The notes: generated from the letters alone by a model not told the origin. Shown: positions 16,841 through 26,592, counted from the first letter of the stretch. The stretch: DNA of 64,000 nt from Paenibacillus sp. FSL R5-0517 (GCF_037974355.1 NZ_CP150235.1:1054001-1118000), one strand, 5' to 3'. Made by a program: numbers and translations.

Positions 16841-19162
16841 ATGATTGATACGAAAAAAGGATTTCTGGGACCGGAACATGTAGAGCTGTTACATGGTGTG
16901 TTCCAAACATCACAAGAGGTGGGAGAGCGTTACCTGTTATCGCTGGATATGGATCGGTTCCTGGCTCCATGCTTCGAGGCTCATGGTTTACCTGCCCGAA
17001 AAGAACGCTACGCGGGTTGGGAGGCACGTACCATCAGCGGACATTCCCTTGGACATTATCTGTCTGCCCTGGCTGTGACGTATCAGGCAACCGGGAATAT
17101 GACGTTAAAAGAAAGACTGGATTATGCTGTCACCGAACTGGCGAGAATCCAAGAGACCACGGGGAGCGGGTATATCGGTGGTTTGTCCGAAGAACCTTTC
17201 CACATGGCTTTTCGAGCAGAGAATATCGGTGGATTCAATATCGGTGAATACTGGGTTCCCTGGTACAGTGTGCACAAAATCTATCGCGGTCTGATTGATG
17301 CGTATAAACTCACTGGTAACGGACAGGCACTTGAGGTGGTTACTCGATTTGCAGACTGGGCGGTAGAAGGTTTACTCCCGATGACAGAAGAACAGATGCA
17401 GACGATGCTTCTAAGTGAACACGGGGGCATGAATGAAGTATTTGCACATTTGTATGGGATCACGGGCAAGGCCTTATACCTTGAGATTGCCAATAAGTTT
17501 ACCCATCAATTGATCCTGAGACCTTTGGAGCAGAAGCAGGACGATCTTCAAGGCAGACACGCCAATACTCAGATTCCCAAAGTGATCGGTGCTGCCGAAA
17601 TCTACAATCAGGACCATAGCCATGAGAGTTATAAGACAGCGGCAGAATTTTTCTGGAACACGACAGTGCATCATCGTTCTTACGTATTTGGCGCGACGAG
17701 CATTTCGGAGCATTACGAAGCGAAGGGCATGGAGAGTCTGGGCATCAAAACAGGAGAGAGCTGTTGTACCCACAACATGATGCATTTGACCAAACAACTC
17801 TTCGCCTGGAATCACGATAGCGCCTACATGGACTATTATGAAAACGCCATCTATAATCACATCCTCGGCACGCAGGACCCCGATACGGGGAACAAAACGT
17901 ATTTTGCCTCAACACTGCAAGGGCACTACAAAATCTATGGAACTCACGATACCGCCTGGTGGTGCTGCACAGGATCAGGCATGGAGAACCCGGGCAAATA
18001 TGCCGAGGCGATCTATTTCGAAGACGAGCAAGACCTTTACGTCAACCTGTATATCGCTTCCCAGCTGGACTGGATCGCTCAGGGAATATCCCTGAAGCTT
18101 GAAACCGACTTTCCTTATTCGGAAAAGGTGACCCTGACGATCACCGAAGGCAGCGCCTCGGCCCATCTAAGATTACGCGTGCCCTCATGGCTGCAACAGC
18201 CAATGACGGCAACGGTTAACGGGGATACGGAACATCCGTATACACGGATGGAACCCGGCTATCTGTCCATCGACCGCACATGGTCTGCGGGCGATGTCAT
18301 CACAATCACCCTGCCGATGTCGCTTCGCCAGTACACTGCCCGGGATGATGCGCACAAAGTAGCCTTTCTGTACGGCCCGATTGTGCTCGCCGGTGCACTG
18401 GGAAGCGAGGGTCTTCCAGAGGACACAATTGTGGACGAAACAGCATTGAATCCCAAGACCGCACCTGTACCTGTGATCTGGACGGAGCAGGAGGATGTGC
18501 GAGAGTGGATCAAGGTCGTAGATGCAGACACGTTAACATTTGAACTTAACAAGGATGTCACTTCCACGGGAGAACCCGTGAAGCTGATTCCGTTCTATGA
18601 TGTGCACCATGAATTTTATACCGTGTATTGGCCGTTTAACGATGAAGGTGATGCGCTCGAAAAAGAGTTGAACGATATCACGATCGACAGGGTTCAGGCG
18701 GACGGTCAACAGGATGAGATAGGACATCAACTGGATAGCAACTGCCGTGGTGAGCATTATAACGGTTCAACCACAGATGGACGTAAGAAATTGCATATGT
18801 GGCGAGAGGCTTTTGGTGTCAGCGGGGCTTACTTCAGCTACCAACTGGCGGTGGATCGCGCCGCAACCAATTATCTATGTGTGGCCTATTGGGGTGGAGA
18901 TTATTCCACATTTGAACGGGAAGGTGTGTTGTATGAGAGACAATTCACCATTACCGTGGATGGCACACGCATTGGAGAGCAGCGAATTCATATGAACAAA
19001 ATCGGCGACGTATTCTATGTGACCTATAATATTCCTGAGTCCGTTACATCAGGTAAAGACAGCGTTAAGGTCATGTTCCAGGCGGAGGGCGACAATGGCT
19101 GTGCCGGGAAAGTTGTCGAGGTACGCACTACGCGAAGCAAACCCGAATCTCTCTTTGCATGA
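16841..19162 (+). CDS. GH127 beta-L-arabinofuranosidase (DUF1680 family)
   Basis: The 773-residue enzyme has no signal peptide and is probably cytosolic. It should release L-arabinofuranose from beta-linked arabino-oligosaccharides. The family uses a zinc-bound cysteine nucleophile. The motif GESCCTHNM gives E306 and C308, and AWWCCTGSGMENP gives C375 and C376, matching the Glu/Cys/Cys/Cys set of the Bifidobacterium enzyme HypBA1. A (alpha/alpha)6 barrel is followed from about residue 430 by beta domains, the last (about 620-773) resembling the DUF6805-like module. ATG 16841 has AAGGAG 8 nt upstream; 40 further in-frame codons upstream lack a ribosome site. It is divergent from an AraC regulator, which presumably controls it. 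Confidence 0.93.
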   Translation: MIDTKKGFLGPEHVELLHGVFQTSQEVGERYLLSLDMDRFLAPCFEAHGLPARKERYAGWEARTISGHSLGHYLSALAVTYQATGNMTLKERLDYAVTELARIQETTGSGYIGGLSEEPFHMAFRAENIGGFNIGEYWVPWYSVHKIYRGLIDAYKLTGNGQALEVVTRFADWAVEGLLPMTEEQMQTMLLSEHGGMNEVFAHLYGITGKALYLEIANKFTHQLILRPLEQKQDDLQGRHANTQIPKVIGAAEIYNQDHSHESYKTAAEFFWNTTVHHRSYVFGATSISEHYEAKGMESLGIKTGESCCTHNMMHLTKQLFAWNHDSAYMDYYENAIYNHILGTQDPDTGNKTYFASTLQGHYKIYGTHDTAWWCCTGSGMENPGKYAEAIYFEDEQDLYVNLYIASQLDWIAQGISLKLETDFPYSEKVTLTITEGSASAHLRLRVPSWLQQPMTATVNGDTEHPYTRMEPGYLSIDRTWSAGDVITITLPMSLRQYTARDDAHKVAFLYGPIVLAGALGSEGLPEDTIVDETALNPKTAPVPVIWTEQEDVREWIKVVDADTLTFELNKDVTSTGEPVKLIPFYDVHHEFYTVYWPFNDEGDALEKELNDITIDRVQADGQQDEIGHQLDSNCRGEHYNGSTTDGRKKLHMWREAFGVSGAYFSYQLAVDRAATNYLCVAYWGGDYSTFEREGVLYERQFTITVDGTRIGEQRIHMNKIGDVFYVTYNIPESVTSGKDSVKVMFQAEGDNGCAGKVVEVRTTRSKPESLFA

Positions 19163-19245
19163 TAAGAGGCATGGTGTGAAAAGGCGCAAACACAATGTTA
19201 TAATGAAAATAAATTACGGTTAGTTGGGAAGAGGAGGTTGGAAGT

Positions 19246-19812
19246 GTGGCAAAACCCGATAATAAAGGTACGTATAACTTTCAGGATTGGTTAACTTGGG
19301 AGGGGGCATGGGAATTAATTAATGGCAAAGCTTTTAATATGTCTCCAGCACCCACTTCATTGCACCAGTTTATTGTGGGTGAGCTGCACTTCTCTTTGCG
19401 GACTTTTTTTCAGAATCGGAAATGTTTCGTGTTTGTTGCCCCTTTTGATGTGTATTTTAGCGAAAATGAACAATATGACCTGCCAGATCAAGTTGTACAG
19501 CCTGATTTATCGGTGGTTTGCTCCAAAGACCAGATATCTAAGAATGGCTGTCACGGCGCACCTTCTTTAATTATCGAGGTGTTATCGCCTTCGACTGCGC
19601 TAAAGGATTTTAACGAAAAATTTAACTTGTATCAGAAATACGGCGTGAACGAATACTGGATTGTTGACCCCGGGAATCAAACCGTCCATGTGTACACGTT
19701 GGAGGATGGCAGTTATCAGACCCGTCATCTGTATACTGAGCAGGAAACGATGATATCTGTCTTGTATCCTGAATTGCACATTCCGCTGGATTCGTTGTTC
19801 AAGCTAAGGTAG
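19246..19812 (+). CDS. Uma2-family (DUF820) PD-(D/E)XK nuclease-fold protein
   Basis: The 188-residue protein belongs to the Uma2/DUF820 family. It shows an N-terminal ELINGKAFNMSPAP stretch, QPDLSVV and the catalytic-type APSLIIEVLSPST, where the D/E-x-K pattern is D506-equivalent PDLS, E in IIEV and K further on in KFNLYQKYGVNEYWIVDP. Family members are often called endonucleases, but few have been tested and their role is unknown. GTG 19246 follows GAGGAGGTTG. It lies 83 bp after the GH127 gene without a clear terminator in between. Confidence 0.9.
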   Translation: MAKPDNKGTYNFQDWLTWEGAWELINGKAFNMSPAPTSLHQFIVGELHFSLRTFFQNRKCFVFVAPFDVYFSENEQYDLPDQVVQPDLSVVCSKDQISKNGCHGAPSLIIEVLSPSTALKDFNEKFNLYQKYGVNEYWIVDPGNQTVHVYTLEDGSYQTRHLYTEQETMISVLYPELHIPLDSLFKLR

Positions 19813-19870
19813 TGCGAAGCGTCAACCTGTCCGCTACAGAGGAAGCAATAAGGTAGCCGTTTTCTAATGC

Positions 19871-20063
19871 TAACGAACCCTACACGCCTTAATTGAGCAA
19901 TATGGGTAAAGTGGAAAATGTAACGAATCTCAGCGACGCTATTTCATCTGAAATAGGCGATAAACAACGTTTTTACACCTAATACACGAATATAACGTGT
20001 CTCAGGTTCGTTGCATTTTCAAATGAGCTGACATGCACCCAATAACGTTACCTCAGTTCGTTA
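19871..20063. repeat. 193-bp four-box inverted element, copy B
   Basis: Boxes lie at 19871-19893 and 19921-19943 (forward) and at 19991-20013 and 20041-20063 (inverted). They share TAACGAAYC at one end and (C)GTTATT-like bases at the other. Spacing is identical to copies A and C. GAAAATG before box 2 and CATTTTC after box 3 lengthen the inner pairing. It sits between the Uma2 gene and the xpaC-like operon. Apart from the hairpin at 20102, the rest of the gap to 20523 shows no gene. Confidence 0.85.
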
Positions 20064-20101
20064 GCTATAGATAACCCAACCTTAAACGAAGAAACAACGC
20101 A

Positions 20102-20141
20102 TAAGAGGCGAAATTGGATGATCTCCGTTTCGTCTTTTTTT
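20102..20141 (+). terminator. Probable terminator after repeat element B
   Basis: AAGAGGCGAAA pairs imperfectly with TTTCGTCTTTT (one G-T pair) around a TCTCC/GGA inner stem; seven T residues follow. Confidence 0.6.
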
Positions 20142-20523
20142 ATGCTTCAGTAGTGTTTGTAGTTCTAACATGTTGTGTGAGTGTTCTTGTGACCCCTGTT
20201 TTACATTGCTTATTTTCAGACAAGTCTTATATAAAAAATGACACGCATAGCCATTTTCCACGTATTACCTGATAACATTTCTTATCCACAATCTGCTGTC
20301 TTGTAAAACTCACTTTGTATGGATTGACCACAACATTTCCTGCCGAGTTCCACGTTGTCCCTGAAAATATGAAATGGGATAAGCCCAAACCACGTATATT
20401 ATGAGTATCCCAATATCCAATGTTATCCACCTGAGAGCGTTAACATCATGTACAATAGAAAAAGTGGAACAGGAAAATAACGACATATAGCTTCAATATA
20501 TAACATGAAAGGAGGTCGGATGA

Positions 20524-21261
20524 TTGAACATGAGTAAGTACATACAATTCATGGGATTAATCCTCGTTGTTGTTGCTGTGAATGTTCTGGCATTCTCACC
20601 CGGCTTTATCGGGCTGAATTTCGGGGAGGGTGCATTCACAACTTCGCTATCCGTTACCCTGTTGTTCGGCAGTGCAATGGCACTCTTATATGGCAGTTAC
20701 ACCATGCTGTTCAGACAGCCGGTGGTTCTGCCCGTGAAGCATATCGAAACACATGAAGATTATGTGGAAGCTTTATCTTTTTATAGACGCATCAAAGTAC
20801 TCGAAGAAGATATTACGCTGGGGCTGTCTCAACTTAGCCGGATGAAAAAGAAGAAAGAAACACTTCTGAATGTGCTTCATCAGCGGTTTGATCCGGGGGA
20901 ACTAAGCTACAAAAAATTCGCATCAGTCACGATGGAAGTGGAGAAGCTGTTATACCTGAATATCCGCAGTGTACTGAATCGGTTGAATGTATTCGATGAA
21001 GCCGACTATGCCAACATGATGAAATCCAAATCCTCAAACCTTCCCCAGAAACTTTTTCAGGAAAAAACCAAGGTATACAACGATTATCTGTCTTATGTGA
21101 AGAATGCATTACACACCAATGAGGAAATTTTGCTCAAGCTGGATCAGTTGTTACTTGAGATTTCACGCCTCGACAGCTTTGAAGCAGGAGATATTGAACA
21201 GATGCCTTGTATGCAGGAGATTGATCAGTTAATCAAGCACACCAAATTATACAGACAGTGA
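20524..21261 (+). CDS. XpaC-like membrane protein, first gene of a TelA operon
   Basis: The 245-residue protein has two N-terminal transmembrane helices (about 8-27 and 39-60) and a long charged, helical cytoplasmic region with coiled-coil character (EEDITLGLSQLSRMKKKKETLL). Its size, topology and position before telA match XpaC, annotated as a 5-bromo-4-chloroindolyl phosphate hydrolysis protein, which precedes yaaN in Bacillus. I see no catalytic motif, so enzymatic activity is doubtful. TTG 20524 is chosen with GGAGGT 7 nt upstream; ATG 20530 is possible. It starts a three-gene operon. Confidence 0.6.
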   Translation: MNMSKYIQFMGLILVVVAVNVLAFSPGFIGLNFGEGAFTTSLSVTLLFGSAMALLYGSYTMLFRQPVVLPVKHIETHEDYVEALSFYRRIKVLEEDITLGLSQLSRMKKKKETLLNVLHQRFDPGELSYKKFASVTMEVEKLLYLNIRSVLNRLNVFDEADYANMMKSKSSNLPQKLFQEKTKVYNDYLSYVKNALHTNEEILLKLDQLLLEISRLDSFEAGDIEQMPCMQEIDQLIKHTKLYRQ

Positions 21262-21273
21262 GGGGTTGCTCGT

Positions 21274-22962
21274 ATGGCCAAGAAGGGAAAGTTTTTTTTC
21301 ATATCGATTGTAATGCTGGTACTCGTATTTGGTCTGGTCTATGCAGGAATAACATTAACATCGAACTTTGGCAAGTCGACCACACAGGTGAGCACAGAGA
21401 ATGCAGGTAAGGAACTGGGCAAACTGTACGCAAACATTGCACCAGCGACGGCAGAACCGGTCAAAGGACAGATTGATCTCGATCCGGTCGACGTAGCGGA
21501 ATCGCTGCCGGATATCTCGAAATTCGCAATTGCCGTAGAGAATACAACGAATGATTACGTCGAAATATTCTCTTCCACGGAGAAGTCAGGCAGCGGGGTA
21601 GATGGCTGGTTAACTGAAGTGGGCGAGGAATTCAACAAAGCAAAAATTACCGTTGGCGGGAAACAGGTATCCGTCAAAATCCGCAACATTGCCTCCGGAA
21701 CGGCTACCGATTATATCAAGTCGGGCAAGTATATACCTGATGCATTCACGCCTTCCAATGAACTGTGGGGCGAGATGGTTGAGGCCAGTGGGGTGAAAAC
21801 AGAGATGGTTTCCAAGCGATTGGTTGGGAATGTCCCTGGTATTGTCATTTCCAAAGCCAAGTATGATGCACTGGTTGATACCTATGGCTCTGTGAATGTA
21901 AAAACCGTAACCGAAGCGATTGCCAATAATGAACTCGCGATGGGATATACCGATCCATTTGCCAGCTCCACAGGACTGAACTTCCTGGTGACTGCACTGA
22001 ATACGTATGATAGCGCCAATCCACTGGGCGAGAAAGCTATTGAGGGATTTGAGAAATTCCAGACGAATGTACCGTTTACAGCCTCGACAACCATTCAGAT
22101 GCGGGAAGCGGCCAAGTCAGGCAGACTGGATGCCTTTGTACTCGAATACCAGACATATGTGAATACCGCCGATCTGAAGAGTGGTTACGTCTTTACACCT
22201 TTTGGCGTGAGACATGACAGCCCGCTGTATGCACTGGGACAATTGCCGAAGAACAAACAGGAGATTATCCAAAAGTTTGCGGAATTTGTAACTCAGGCGA
22301 AGTATCAACAATCAGCGGAAGAGTTTGGTTTCAACGGGTTGCAGGATTACAAATCCGAACTGGCCACCGTGGATGGCGGCACGTTGTTGTCTGCACAGAA
22401 AGTATGGAAAGAAAAGAAAAACGGTAGCAAACCGATTGCCGCTGTGTTCGTGACGGATGTATCCGGAAGCATGGACGGCGAACCGCTTAACCGACTGAAG
22501 GAGTCCCTGCGCAAAGGTCAGAAGTACCTGGGTACAGACAACAGTATTGGCTTGGTTTCATACTCCAGTGGGGTAACCGTGAATCTGCCCATTGCCAAGT
22601 ATGATACGAACCAACAGTCCATGTTTGTCGGAACAGTGGATAGTCTGCAAGCTGGCGGAGGGACGGCGACGTTTGACGGGATCGTGGTAGCGATGAAGAT
22701 GTTGGAAGATTACATGGTTGCTAATCCAAACGTGAAGCCGTTAATCTTTGTCCTGAGTGATGGCGAGACCAATGAAGGTCATACCCTGAAGGATATCCGG
22801 GATCTGGTCGAGACGTACCAAGTGCCGATCTATACGATTGGGTACAACGCGGACATTAAGGCTCTGGAGAGCATCTCCAGCATTAACGAAGCGGCAAGCA
22901 TCAATGCCGATACCGACGATGTCGTGTACAAGATCGGGAACCTGTTTAACGTACAGATGTAA
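21274..22962 (+). CDS. Membrane-anchored substrate-binding-like and VWA domain protein
   Basis: The 562-residue protein has one N-terminal transmembrane helix (about 5-27), so the bulk is probably extracellular. Residues about 75-365 resemble a type II periplasmic-binding fold (EIFSSTEKSGSGVDGWL, PDAFTPSNELWGEMV, NNELAMGYTDPFASSTG). Residues about 385-560 form a von Willebrand factor A domain with a complete metal site, FVTDVSGSMDG, then GGGTAT and VLSDGETNEG. Such proteins occur with TelA and are linked to Ter-type envelope and metal-stress systems. It lies 12 bp after the xpaC-like gene and 19 bp before telA, clearly one operon. The ligand is not known. Confidence 0.85.
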   Translation: MAKKGKFFFISIVMLVLVFGLVYAGITLTSNFGKSTTQVSTENAGKELGKLYANIAPATAEPVKGQIDLDPVDVAESLPDISKFAIAVENTTNDYVEIFSSTEKSGSGVDGWLTEVGEEFNKAKITVGGKQVSVKIRNIASGTATDYIKSGKYIPDAFTPSNELWGEMVEASGVKTEMVSKRLVGNVPGIVISKAKYDALVDTYGSVNVKTVTEAIANNELAMGYTDPFASSTGLNFLVTALNTYDSANPLGEKAIEGFEKFQTNVPFTASTTIQMREAAKSGRLDAFVLEYQTYVNTADLKSGYVFTPFGVRHDSPLYALGQLPKNKQEIIQKFAEFVTQAKYQQSAEEFGFNGLQDYKSELATVDGGTLLSAQKVWKEKKNGSKPIAAVFVTDVSGSMDGEPLNRLKESLRKGQKYLGTDNSIGLVSYSSGVTVNLPIAKYDTNQQSMFVGTVDSLQAGGGTATFDGIVVAMKMLEDYMVANPNVKPLIFVLSDGETNEGHTLKDIRDLVETYQVPIYTIGYNADIKALESISSINEAASINADTDDVVYKIGNLFNVQM

Positions 22963-22981
22963 ATTTAAAGGGGGAACTTAG

Positions 22982-24121
22982 ATGTCATTTTCAATGGAAA
23001 TACCGAGCCAGAAGGAAATTCAGAAGGTGATTGAAGAAGAGGTGAAACCCGTGCCCGCCGAGGTCGCGGAGCTTCAACAAGTGGCGAATGCCAACGTAGA
23101 GATGATCATGACACTGGATCTCGAATCCCTGGAGAAGCGCAAAGAGATTCTGCAATCCATTGACGGCTTTGGCATGAACACGATGAGATCCTCTTCCGAG
23201 AAAAACGCCTTGCTTCAAGTCTCCGTTGGACATCTGTCCAAGACGGGAGACGAAGGCGGTCAGGTCGCCAAAGGTTTGACCGAGCTGCATATGCAACTGA
23301 AGGATCTCGACCCGAGCGTGGTCGACTTTGCCAAGACCGGTTTCCTTGGGAAATTGTTCAATCCGCTTCGCGCCTATTTCCTGAAATACCAGAAGGCTGA
23401 CGCAGTCATCGCTGACATCGTAACCTCTTTGGATAAAGGCAGATCCACCCTGCGTAACGATAATACAACCCTGGAGATCGAACAACAGAACCTGAGAGAA
23501 CTCACCAAACGACTGCAAAAGGAGATTCAGCTTGGCGTGCTCATGGATGAGTCCATCGACGCGCAGATTGAAGCAGCCAAGGTCCGCAATGAGGACCCAG
23601 AGAAAGTCCGCTTTATTACAGAGGAAGTGTTGTTCCCACTCCGTCAGCGGGTCATGGACCTGCAACAAATGCTAGTCGTGAACCAGCAGGGTATCATGGC
23701 GATTGAAGTGGTCATCCGTAACAACAAGGAGCTAATTCGAGGGGTAGACCGGGCCAAGAATGTAACGATCTCAGCACTGAAAATTGCCGTTACGGTAGCG
23801 AGTGCTTTGTATAATCAGAAGATTGTATTGCAGAAGATTGAATTGCTGAACCAGACAACCAATGATTTGATTGCCGGTACATCCAAAATGCTCAAGGATC
23901 AGGGGATTGCCATTCAGAAGCAGGCATATGAAGCCAGCATTTCCGTGGATACGATGAAACAGGCGTTCACCGATGTGTTGTCAGCACTCGATTCAATCAG
24001 TCTGTATAAGCAGGAAGCCTTGCCAAGAATGCGTGAAACGATTAACCAGTTCCGTGAGCTTGCAGATACTGGAGAGCAACAGATTCAGCGTTTGGAGAAG
24101 GGGCAGAAGCTAGGGCTGTAA
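22982..24121 (+). CDS. telA: Toxic anion resistance protein TelA/YaaN family
   Basis: The 379-residue, mostly helical cytosolic protein belongs to the TelA (PF05816) family, associated with resistance to tellurite, toxic anions and cell-envelope antimicrobials. Typical stretches are GFGMNTMRSSSEKNALLQ, the DKGRSTLRNDNTTLEIEQQNL coiled coil and VLFPLRQRVMDLQQMLVVNQQG. ATG 22982 has AGGGGGAA upstream. It ends the xpaC-like / VWA / telA operon and is followed by a terminator. The biochemical function of the family is still unclear. Confidence 0.93.
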   Translation: MSFSMEIPSQKEIQKVIEEEVKPVPAEVAELQQVANANVEMIMTLDLESLEKRKEILQSIDGFGMNTMRSSSEKNALLQVSVGHLSKTGDEGGQVAKGLTELHMQLKDLDPSVVDFAKTGFLGKLFNPLRAYFLKYQKADAVIADIVTSLDKGRSTLRNDNTTLEIEQQNLRELTKRLQKEIQLGVLMDESIDAQIEAAKVRNEDPEKVRFITEEVLFPLRQRVMDLQQMLVVNQQGIMAIEVVIRNNKELIRGVDRAKNVTISALKIAVTVASALYNQKIVLQKIELLNQTTNDLIAGTSKMLKDQGIAIQKQAYEASISVDTMKQAFTDVLSALDSISLYKQEALPRMRETINQFRELADTGEQQIQRLEKGQKLGL

Positions 24122-24177
24122 ACAGAAGAGAAAGAAATACAATGTCACTTGTTCGCTGGCTATCATTTGTATAATTA

Positions 24178-24224
24178 GAAAAAGCGATCGTTCCTCATTA
24201 AGCATGGGGAATGGTCGCTTTTTG
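24178..24224. terminator. Bidirectional terminator
   Basis: AAAAAGCGA-C-TTCC pairs with GGAA-G-TCGCTTTTT, with an inner CAT/ATG pair. It lies between telA and the leftward secreted-protein gene. Confidence 0.8.
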
Positions 24225-24242
24225 GTTTTCTATAATTAGTTA

Positions 24243-24794
24243 CTAACTGTCATATCCTAAACTTCTCGCATAAGCATATAACTGTTGTTCACACTGGTCC
24301 ATTAGAACAGCAGCGGTGTTTACTTTTGCATTTCCCTGTTTCAGTAATGTGTAATTCACTTTGTTCTTGGAGACTGCTTTTTGGTACAACAGGTACCCTT
24401 CGAGCTGAGTGTAGCTTGCTTTGATAAATGTGGCGTGAATTTTCTTAATTTGCGGGTTGGCAGGCTTGATTTGTTTTGCCCTGGATACCAATTTCGTATA
24501 ATTGGGGATCACTGTATTCGTAAGTTTAAGATACATGGACTTGCGGTTCGTTGAAGTTACCTGAGTGTCGATGCTTTCCAGAGCGGTAAACGCTTTGGCC
24601 TCATAAGTTTCAAGAGCAAATAATTGAGTAGTGTATTCTTTAAATTCTTCATAACTCTTATCTGAATCTGAATCTGAATCTGAATATGTAGAGGTTGCTA
24701 CTTTGGCTGCATCAGCAGAAGCGGCTGGAGAGAAAAGAACTCCTCCAAGCAAAACAAAACTGGTAATCAATGATATAATCCACGACTTCTTCAA
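24243..24794 (-). CDS. Small secreted protein, paralogue of the product at 42431
   Basis: The 183-residue protein has a clear signal peptide (KKSWIISLITSFVLLGGVLF ending near ASA), a short Ser-Asp repeat (SDSDSDSD) and a helical body. The motifs SNRKSMYLKLTNT, IPNYTKLVS, SYTQLEG, KAVSK and a terminal SLGYD recur in the product at 42431-43012. TTG 24794 gives the same MKKSW start as that paralogue, with AAAGGAGG 12 nt upstream; ATG 24806 directly abuts the ribosome site. I do not recognise the family. An extracytoplasmic role is inferred from the signal peptide only. Confidence 0.75.
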   Translation of the reverse strand: MKKSWIISLITSFVLLGGVLFSPAASADAAKVATSTYSDSDSDSDKSYEEFKEYTTQLFALETYEAKAFTALESIDTQVTSTNRKSMYLKLTNTVIPNYTKLVSRAKQIKPANPQIKKIHATFIKASYTQLEGYLLYQKAVSKNKVNYTLLKQGNAKVNTAAVLMDQCEQQLYAYARSLGYDS

Positions 24795-24911
24795 ATGTAT
24801 TGTCATCCTCCTTTGGTTGTATTCCACTGGATAACCTAACATATCATTATCAGAAATTACAGGAATACATTTACATAAAAATAGAGTTGCCGCTTTTTTT
24901 CAAAATCCCCC

Positions 24912-25511
24912 TCAATAATCATCTTTTAACACGACATTGTCAGGTCTGTAATGAATGATCTTGAATAACTCCTCGGCCATGTAGGCGGGGCTGTGCTTGA
25001 AATCCTGCCTGATCCACTCCATGATCATGCCGAATATCGCATGAGACTGGTAACTTGCCAACAGTTCATGGTTAATGTGCTGCGGGAAGATATGGTTCAG
25101 ATCCTGTAAGGAGAGATCGCGAAGAACATCACAGATCATGCGTTGAAAGTTGGACGAAGCCTCGGACTGTACAACCAGTGTGTAGAATTGTGCATGCTGG
25201 TGCACATGTTCAAATATGGTGATGGCCGAAGAGGGCATCAGACCTACCTCGAACTCTTTCAACCCTTGATAGGGTTTGCGAAAAGAAGTCACCAGATCCT
25301 GAATCACATCATCGATGATTTCGTTGAACAGGTCTTCTTTGTACTGATAATGCCTGTAGAAAGTACCTCGATTCAGGTCGGCGCGCTCGACAATATCCGT
25401 AATGGATATTTCTTTAAAGGGATGTTTTTGCATTAGATGGATGAGAGCATCCTTCAGCGCAGCTTTGGATTTCTTGATTCTTCGGTCCATCGAATTTGGA
25501 GTTTCAGACAT
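24912..25511 (-). CDS. TetR/AcrR-family regulator
   Basis: The 199-residue repressor has an N-terminal helix-turn-helix (FKEISITDIVERADLNRGTFYRHYQYKEDLFNEI) and a helical ligand-binding C-terminus. GGAGG lies 7 nt before ATG 25511. It is divergent from the short-chain dehydrogenase gene at 25704, which it probably controls; an imperfect palindrome at 25644-25667 is the candidate operator. The inducer is unknown. Confidence 0.9.
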   Translation of the reverse strand: MSETPNSMDRRIKKSKAALKDALIHLMQKHPFKEISITDIVERADLNRGTFYRHYQYKEDLFNEIIDDVIQDLVTSFRKPYQGLKEFEVGLMPSSAITIFEHVHQHAQFYTLVVQSEASSNFQRMICDVLRDLSLQDLNHIFPQHINHELLASYQSHAIFGMIMEWIRQDFKHSPAYMAEELFKIIHYRPDNVVLKDDY

Positions 25512-25643
25512 CTATTTTCCTCCTCGCGAGTTCACTTTATTAATTAAAGTACATTTGGGCTTAGTAGTGTTGTTTAACGTACAACTGGACAAGCTTTTAC
25601 TGATTGAAGTGAATTGCTATGACTTATTATACTAAGGATAAGA

Positions 25644-25667
25644 GTTAATGAACATTTGTTTGTTAAC
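25644..25667. promoter_or_regulatory. Imperfect palindrome, candidate TetR operator
   Basis: GTTAA at 25644-25648 and TTAAC at 25663-25667 flank partly symmetrical AAC/GTT bases, 37 bp before the dehydrogenase start. The match is imperfect. Confidence 0.35.
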
Positions 25668-25703
25668 TTATTGTAAACGAATACACAAAGGAGGATACAT
25701 GGA

Positions 25704-26462
25704 ATGAAACTTCAAGATAAAGTGGCAGTTGTCACAGGTGCTGGTTCAGGTATGGGGAAAGCGATCGCGACGTTATACGCCCAAGAGGGTGCAAAAGTAG
25801 TCGTATCGGATATTAACGAGGAATCCGCACAGGCGGTTGTGAATGATATTAAGGCACAGGGCGGGGAAGCGATTGTGGTTCTGGCCAATGTAGCCAAAGA
25901 AGAAGATGTGCAGAATCTGATTGATACGACGGTGAGCACATACGGTACAGTAGATATTCTGATTAACAATGCGGGCATTATGGATGGCATGGAGCCTGCA
26001 GCGGATATAACGGATGAGAAGTGGGAGAGATTGTTCGCTGTGAACACAACCAGTGTGATGCGGACAACACGGAAAGTATTGCCGATCTTCCTGGAAAAAC
26101 AAAAAGGCGTCATCGTGAACATTGCTTCGGCAGGTGGATTGCACGGCGGACGTGCAGGAGCAGCCTATACGGCCTCCAAACATGCGGTCGTGGGTTTCAC
26201 CAAAAATACAGGGTATATGTATGCTGAGCAAGGCATTCGTTGTAATGCGATCGCCCCAGGTGCCGTGGCAACCAACATCAGCGCATCCATGACTGGCATT
26301 AGCCCATACGGTGCAGGACGGCAACAGCTGGGCATGGCAATCAACCCACGCATCGGGACGAGTGAAGAGATCGCCAAGGTGGCCTTGTTCCTTGGGTCGG
26401 ACGAGTCCAGCTTCGTGAACGGAACCGTCGTTACAGCTGATGCAGGTTGGAGTTCCTATTAA
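25704..26462 (+). CDS. Short-chain dehydrogenase/reductase, classical SDR
   Basis: The 252-residue oxidoreductase shows cofactor motif TGAGSGMGKAIA, NNAG at NNAGIMDG, the catalytic Ser in NIASAGG and the YTASK pair (Y and K of YxxxK). An acidic D after the second strand (VVSDINEES) suggests NAD preference. The substrate, probably an alcohol or sugar, cannot be read. AAGGAGG precedes ATG 25704. The divergent TetR gene is the likely regulator. Confidence 0.9.
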   Translation: MKLQDKVAVVTGAGSGMGKAIATLYAQEGAKVVVSDINEESAQAVVNDIKAQGGEAIVVLANVAKEEDVQNLIDTTVSTYGTVDILINNAGIMDGMEPAADITDEKWERLFAVNTTSVMRTTRKVLPIFLEKQKGVIVNIASAGGLHGGRAGAAYTASKHAVVGFTKNTGYMYAEQGIRCNAIAPGAVATNISASMTGISPYGAGRQQLGMAINPRIGTSEEIAKVALFLGSDESSFVNGTVVTADAGWSSY

Positions 26463-26512
26463 TCCATTCAAGCGCAGTCGAGCATGGAGTACCGAAATAG
26501 TGCGAACAGTCA

Positions 26513-26546
26513 GGAAGCCGCATAACCATATGCGGCTTCTTTTTTG
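26513..26546 (+). terminator. Terminator after the SDR gene
   Basis: GAAGCCGCAT at 26513-26522 pairs perfectly with ATGCGGCTTC at 26530-26539; TTTTTT follows. Confidence 0.9.
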
Positions 26547-26592
26547 TGTTACTCCGAGAACGGTGGATCACAGCGCCATATCCCGTATAGGA

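Noticed and set aside
20227..20430. 67-codon leftward frame before the xpaC-like operon
   Set aside because: GTG start with only a weak AGGTG nearby, no domain, and it overlaps the probable promoter region of the operon.
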